The position numbers and the translations under genes are program-made. Source: Bradyrhizobium sp. WSM471 (GTDB taxonomy: Bacteria; Pseudomonadota; Alphaproteobacteria; Rhizobiales; Xanthobacteraceae). From it: 64,000 nt of DNA. A model generated the notes under the pieces. That model saw nothing but the letters and a program-made list of their open reading frames with translations, had not been told where the DNA came from and made no database searches. Shown in pieces: positions 60,337 to 64,000 of the stretch. The stretch is taken from assembly GCF_000244915.1 (NCBI RefSeq), contig NZ_CM001442.1:5704001-5768000 (forward strand), in the 5' to 3' direction. The stretch's first letter is position 1. Each line of letters begins with the position of its first letter.

Positions 60337-60352
60337 AGCACGCTTGGAGTGA

Positions 60353-60907
60353 CTACTTGCGCTCGTCGTCGGCAAGAAATCGGCCAAACGCACCTCGAGC
60401 GAAGAGCAGCGGCTCCTTCGTATTGTAAGTATAGGCCTCGACTGCACCGAGAAAGATCACGTGGTCGCCGCCGTAATAGCGATTGACCGAGCGGCATTGA
60501 AAATTGGCAACGCTCTCGGCGAGCACCGGCGCGCCGCCGAGGCCCGGCGCCCAGTCGACACCGGTGAACTTGTCATCAGACGATTTGGCGAATTTGCTCG
60601 CAAGCGCCTGTTGCGAAACGCCAAGAACGTTGACGGTGAAATGACTGGCGTTCTGGAAGATGGTTAGACTAGAGGAATAGACGACGAGGCTCCAAAGAAC
60701 CAGCGGCGGATTCAGCGAGACCGAGGCGAACGAATTGCACGTCAGGCCATAGGGCTTGCCGTCAGGAGCCGCGGCCGTGATGATCGTCACGCCAGTGGCG
60801 TAGGTGCCTAGCGCACTGCGGAAATCACGGGGATCGATCGGCGAGCTGTCGCTCGCGAACTCGTTGGCCGGATCGGGAACGGCTGGCTGCTTCGGCAGAT
60901 CATTCAT
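60353..60907 (-). CDS. Flavin reductase component of a two-component monooxygenase
   Basis: This 184-residue protein has the flavin-reductase fold: DPRDFRSALGTYATGVTIIT, GLTCNSFASVSLNPPLVLWS and NRYYGGDHVIFLGAVEAYTY with its conserved His. It supplies reduced FMN or FAD to a partner oxygenase. The oxygenase gene at 60917 ends 9 bp upstream on the same strand, so the pair is co-expressed. Confidence 0.93.
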   Translation of the reverse strand: MNDLPKQPAVPDPANEFASDSSPIDPRDFRSALGTYATGVTIITAAAPDGKPYGLTCNSFASVSLNPPLVLWSLVVYSSSLTIFQNASHFTVNVLGVSQQALASKFAKSSDDKFTGVDWAPGLGGAPVLAESVANFQCRSVNRYYGGDHVIFLGAVEAYTYNTKEPLLFARGAFGRFLADDERK

Positions 60908-60916
60908 CGGCCGGCC

Positions 60917-62146
60917 TCACAGCGTGAGATTCTCGGACGGCAGGCCCAGCGCCACGCGTCCATAATTGGTCCCGGCCGCATCGAAATTGAACGCGAGATG
61001 CGAATTGATCGCGTGCGCATCGCGGAATTGCCGCTGCAACGCGCCCGTCGTGAACAGGCCCCGTGCTCCGCTCGCGGCAAACAGCATCGACACCGCATCC
61101 GTGCAGAAATTTACTGAAAAAGCACCGTCGCGCCGATATCTGGTCTTGGTCGCCATATCGGGGATATGACCCCGCCTTGCATCCTCCATGGCATTCAGAC
61201 AGGCCGAGCGCATGATCAGGCGGGCAGCATCGATCTTCGCCGAGGCCTCGGCGATTTTGATTTGGGTGCTTTGAAAGTCGCTCAGTTTGGCGTGATTATA
61301 GGTGGAAATGCGATGACGGACGACCTCCGCATAATCGTCGAGACACGCCTGCGCGTTTCCCAGCGCGACGCCTGAGAGGACGTAGGGAAACAGCGAGAAC
61401 ACCGGGAGCGCATACAGCGGGTTGGGATTGAGCTTGCTTCCCGGAGTCGGCCCACCGTCAAGATCGCCGACCGCGACCGTCATGTCGTCGGGCACGAAAG
61501 CGTCCCTGACCTCCACGTCGCAAGACCCTGTCCCGCGCAGCCCTGCGACATTCCAGGTGTCGAGGACTTTGTAGTCGGCTTTCGGCAGCAGAAATATCCG
61601 ATACTCGATGCCGTCTGCCTCATCGTCGGAGTAGACCACGCTTGCAAGCATGTTCCATGCGCAGGAGGCAACGCCCGAGGAGAACGGCCAGCTGCCATGG
61701 AGCCGGTATCCGCCCTCGACTCTCGTGGCACGTCCGGCGGGAAAAATGAACGAGGACGCGATCAGCGCGTCCGGATCACGACTCCAGACCAGATTCTGCG
61801 CCGTCGGCTCGAACATGCCGAGCATCCAGTGATGGCTCGCCAAATTGGCCAGATTCCACGCCACCGATGCGTCCGCCTGTCCGAGCAGGTCCGCGCAATC
61901 GATTAAGGCGACATAATCGAGTTCTGCGCCGCCGATGCGCTTGGGCTGGAGCATCCGGAACAGGCCCGCGTCGTGCAGATCCTTCTCCGTTTCGGGCGGC
62001 AAATGCCGCAACTCCTCCGTCCGCGCCGCCCGCTCTCGCAGCCGTGGCACGAGCGCGCGGGCCTTCGCGACCATTGCCGCATGGGCAGGCTCATCGAATT
62101 GCGCCCCTCCGGGCCGGCCCACGCTCGGCTCTTGACCAGGCGCCAT
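60917..62146 (-). CDS. Flavin-dependent monooxygenase, acyl-CoA-dehydrogenase fold (HsaA/HpaH-like)
   Basis: This 409-residue protein has the acyl-CoA dehydrogenase fold but the sequence of group D oxygenases such as HsaA: GGYRLHGSWPFSSGVASCAW, GLRGTGSCDVEVRDAFVPDD and the C-terminal RDAHAINSHLAFNFDAAGTN with its conserved histidines. With the flavin reductase at 60353 it should hydroxylate a phenol or hydroxylated heterocycle. Near the NicX-like gene and importer this fits an aromatic hydroxylation before ring cleavage. The 188 bp upstream of the ATG contain no further gene that I can support. Confidence 0.9.
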   Translation of the reverse strand: MAPGQEPSVGRPGGAQFDEPAHAAMVAKARALVPRLRERAARTEELRHLPPETEKDLHDAGLFRMLQPKRIGGAELDYVALIDCADLLGQADASVAWNLANLASHHWMLGMFEPTAQNLVWSRDPDALIASSFIFPAGRATRVEGGYRLHGSWPFSSGVASCAWNMLASVVYSDDEADGIEYRIFLLPKADYKVLDTWNVAGLRGTGSCDVEVRDAFVPDDMTVAVGDLDGGPTPGSKLNPNPLYALPVFSLFPYVLSGVALGNAQACLDDYAEVVRHRISTYNHAKLSDFQSTQIKIAEASAKIDAARLIMRSACLNAMEDARRGHIPDMATKTRYRRDGAFSVNFCTDAVSMLFAASGARGLFTTGALQRQFRDAHAINSHLAFNFDAAGTNYGRVALGLPSENLTL

Positions 62147-62334
62147 TCGTATCCCTCGCTTTCACACATTTATGCGGCGAGACCCTTGCCAAATCAAGCT
62201 GAGGCAGCGCTGTCCGGGTATGGTCGCCTGAACCCGGGCTGCCCGGGAAGATACGATGCCGCGAAGGTGGCGGCATCGCCAAACCGTGATCCGCCAGTCG
62301 CGCGAGGCTGGCCTGCAGGACTCAACCCTCAGGC

Positions 62335-63603
62335 TCAGCCCGACGTCGAGGGCTTGCCCGAGCCAAAGACGCCCTTTTGGGTGAACTGGGATATCCGGCG
62401 CTCGTCGTAACCGAGGGTGTCCCGCAAGACCTGCTCCGTATGCTCGCCCAGCAACGGAGCAGCCACAGGGTCAATCGGGCCGGTCAAACTCATGGCAATC
62501 GGCGGCTCGATGTTCGGGACCCACCCCGCCGTACGATGCGGAATCCGGTTCAAGCGATGGCGCTCTCGCGCCTCCGGTGCATTGAACCCCTCCTCGACCG
62601 TCCGGAGATAGCCGACCGGGATATTGGCCAGCTTCATCTTGGTCATCCAGTTCTCGAGGGTATCGCTCGCAAAGACCTCCGCGATAGCTGCTCGCAAGAG
62701 CTCCTTGTGCTCGGAGCGGGCTTTGCGCGTTGCAAACTGCGGATCGGTGATGAGATCGGGCCTGTTCAGCACCTCGACGACCAATCTGCGATAGAGCCGG
62801 TCATTGGCACACGCGATGTAGAGCGGCCCATCGGAGGCCTCATAGACGCCGACAGTAGGAGACCCGCTCGGCGAGTTACCAAACCGCCCAGGGTTCTCGC
62901 CGTTGATCAGATAAGCCATGCCGTAGAAGCCCGTCATCCCCATCGCGATGTCGAACAAGGCGACCTCGACATGCTGGCCGCGACCGAGCCGATCCCGCGC
63001 CAGCAGCGCCATTAGGATGGCGTTGCAGGCAGACATCCCCGTCGCCATGTCCACGATGGGCGGGCCGGTGCGAACCGCCGGGCCATCGGCAAATCCGTTG
63101 AGCGACATGAAGCCGCTTTCCGCCTGCGTGATCGGATCAAAACCGGGACGCGAGGCAAACGGTCCGGTGCGCCCGTAGGCGGAGATCGAGCAATAGACTA
63201 GCCGCGGATTGAGCGGCGCAACCGTTTCATAGTCGAGGCCAAATTTCTTCATGACCCCGCTGGAGAAGTTCTCGACGACCACGTCGGCCTTGCGAATCAA
63301 ATCCAGCGCGATCTCACGAGCCTCCGGCACGGTAAGGTCGAGCGCGATGCCACGCTTGTTGCGATTGAGGCTCAGATAGGCAGCACTCTCTCCACCGATC
63401 TCGGCGTGTTCATACGCACGCGTGTCATCGCCTCCGTCTGGATTCTCGATCTTGATGACGTGCGCACCGAAATCAGCAAGCGTCTGCGTACAGGCCGGGC
63501 CGGCAACCACACGCGTGAAATCGACGACCAGCAGACCATCGAGCGCGGTAGGCGCGCCCGTCGCCCGCGACGAACGTTCCGGCAATTGAGGCTTGGTGGG
63601 CAT
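62335..63603 (-). CDS. CaiB/BaiF-family (class III) CoA-transferase
   Basis: This 422-residue enzyme transfers CoA between acids. The N-terminus has LLVVDFTRVVAGPACTQTLA and IKIENPDGGDDTR; the catalytic aspartate region is in PPIVDMATGMSACNAILMAL near residue 185. The C-terminal part includes PVGYLRTVEEGFNAPEARER. GGGAG lies eight bases before the ATG. It follows a terminator-like hairpin and precedes the monooxygenase pair on the same strand. Its substrate is unknown. Confidence 0.92.
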   Translation of the reverse strand: MPTKPQLPERSSRATGAPTALDGLLVVDFTRVVAGPACTQTLADFGAHVIKIENPDGGDDTRAYEHAEIGGESAAYLSLNRNKRGIALDLTVPEAREIALDLIRKADVVVENFSSGVMKKFGLDYETVAPLNPRLVYCSISAYGRTGPFASRPGFDPITQAESGFMSLNGFADGPAVRTGPPIVDMATGMSACNAILMALLARDRLGRGQHVEVALFDIAMGMTGFYGMAYLINGENPGRFGNSPSGSPTVGVYEASDGPLYIACANDRLYRRLVVEVLNRPDLITDPQFATRKARSEHKELLRAAIAEVFASDTLENWMTKMKLANIPVGYLRTVEEGFNAPEARERHRLNRIPHRTAGWVPNIEPPIAMSLTGPIDPVAAPLLGEHTEQVLRDTLGYDERRISQFTQKGVFGSGKPSTSG

Positions 63604-63716
63604 CGACGGCGCTCCCTTACATCGGTTATCGTTGCCGAATTTCCCGCAGGAGCAAACTTAAAGCCCGGCACCGCCGACTTCGCAAGTGTTTCGCCCGCAT
63701 CGCTTCAATACGCAAG

Positions 63717-63750
63717 AAGGGCCCGGCAGCTGTCAAGCTGCCGGGCCCTT
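63717..63750 (-). terminator. Perfect 15-bp hairpin, probable terminator
   Basis: AAGGGCCCGGCAGCT (63717-63731) pairs perfectly with AGCTGCCGGGCCCTT (63736-63750) around a GTCA loop. On the minus strand the stem is followed by CTTGCGTATT, only moderately T-rich. It lies 90 bp beyond the stop of the GNAT gene at the right edge and upstream of the CoA-transferase gene, so it should end the GNAT message. The rest of 63604-63839 holds nothing else that I can support. Confidence 0.7.
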
Positions 63751-63839
63751 GAACGTTCCGTGTTGCGCTTCATCTCGCGCGAACCATTTTTACGTTGCGT
63801 GAATCGCGTTCCGCACCACGGGAAACTTGGCCCACTCGT

Positions 63840-64000
63840 TCAGCGAAGCCGCTTTCGCCAGTAAAGCGTATGCGGCCAAGCCCAGGGCACGTGGGGTTCG
63901 AAGAGCCGATAGCCCGCCCGGATGAAATTATTGGCAGACACCGCATTGTCCGTCGTATCCGAGACGATGCTGTCCCATCCAATACGCCGTGCCCTTGCCT
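63840..64000 (-). CDS. GNAT-family acetyltransferase, partial (C-terminus only)
   Basis: Reading leftwards from the window edge, one frame gives about 53 residues ending in a TGA at 63840-63842. The segment SIVSDTTDNAVSANNFIRAG followed by YRLFEPHVPWAWPHTLYWRK is the typical end of GNAT N-acetyltransferases, where the N-x-x-A-x-N loop binds acetyl-CoA and the last strand carries LYWRK. The start lies outside the window. A competing frame on the same strand open from 63770 has arginine- and serine-rich content unlike a protein and is rejected. Confidence 0.7.
   Translation of the reverse strand, partial: ARARRIGWDSIVSDTTDNAVSANNFIRAGYRLFEPHVPWAWPHTLYWRKRLR

Noticed and set aside
63770..63982. 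Minus-strand open frame of about 70 codons at the right edge
   Set aside because: A competing frame on the same strand ending at 63840 gives a typical GNAT C-terminus, while this one is Arg/Ser-rich and motif-free.
1..64000. tRNA, rRNA, riboswitch or CRISPR elements
   Set aside because: I looked for the usual conserved segments and regularly spaced repeats and saw none; a covariance-model scan would be decisive.

Overview
The window reads as chromosomal DNA of a GC-rich alphaproteobacterium of the Bradyrhizobium/Rhodopseudomonas type. The grounds are the base composition, the many Bug (TctC), TRAP and ABC solute receptors, CoA-dependent aromatic catabolism, an FNR/FixK-type regulator with TTGAy-N4-rTCAA boxes, a class I PHA synthase, and GC-rich palindromic intergenic repeats of the kind familiar in that family. 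I see no rRNA, tRNA, CRISPR array, insertion sequence, integrase or replication origin.

Layout. (1) 1-9378: a tripartite tricarboxylate transporter (tctA cut by the window edge, tctB, tctC), two crotonase-fold enzymes, a serine-glyoxylate-type aminotransferase, a large FAD/Fe-S oxidoreductase and a GlcG/HbpS-like protein. This suggests glyoxylate or hydroxyacid metabolism. (2) 9516-16125: a molybdopterin oxidoreductase divergent from a Bug receptor, a two-subunit molybdenum hydroxylase and a ModA-like protein without signal peptide. (3) 16135-21681: an SDR and a DctPQM TRAP transporter, a cyclase-family hydrolase and a Crp-type regulator. (4) 21957-36811: a low-oxygen block with an FNR-type regulator carrying cluster cysteines, a cytochrome c, an Mla/MCE lipid transporter, YqjD/YqjE-like membrane proteins, an ADP-forming acyl-CoA synthetase fused to GNAT, a double USP, an APH/P-loop fusion, a CHAD protein, PHA synthase with a phasin-like partner and a CBS-BON protein. 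Six good FNR/FixK boxes and one weaker one lie in front of these genes. (5) 36845-52895: an anthranilate-type CoA pathway: 2-aminobenzoate-CoA ligase, RidA, MarR regulator, orphan receptor, cupin, FAD monooxygenase, the bifunctional 2-aminobenzoyl-CoA (salicylyl-CoA) monooxygenase/reductase, SDR, crotonase, and a five-gene operon of alpha/beta hydrolase, acyl-CoA dehydrogenase, acyl-CoA ligase, octopine-dehydrogenase-like protein and 3-hydroxyacyl-CoA dehydrogenase. Six copies of one 19-bp AT-rich motif precede six transcription units here. (6) 52892-63603: a probable second catabolic cluster with a NicX-like ring-cleaving dioxygenase, an ABC importer, an IlvD/Edd dehydratase, a beta-hydroxyacid dehydrogenase, a two-component flavin monooxygenase and a CaiB/BaiF CoA-transferase. 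(7) The right edge cuts a GNAT acetyltransferase gene.

The two most interesting structures are the boxed low-oxygen block, which joins redox sensing, carbon storage and envelope genes, and the six-site operator set, which ties the upper anthranilyl-CoA enzymes to a separate, unassigned five-gene operon. All functional calls come from reading motifs and recalling families; no database search was run.
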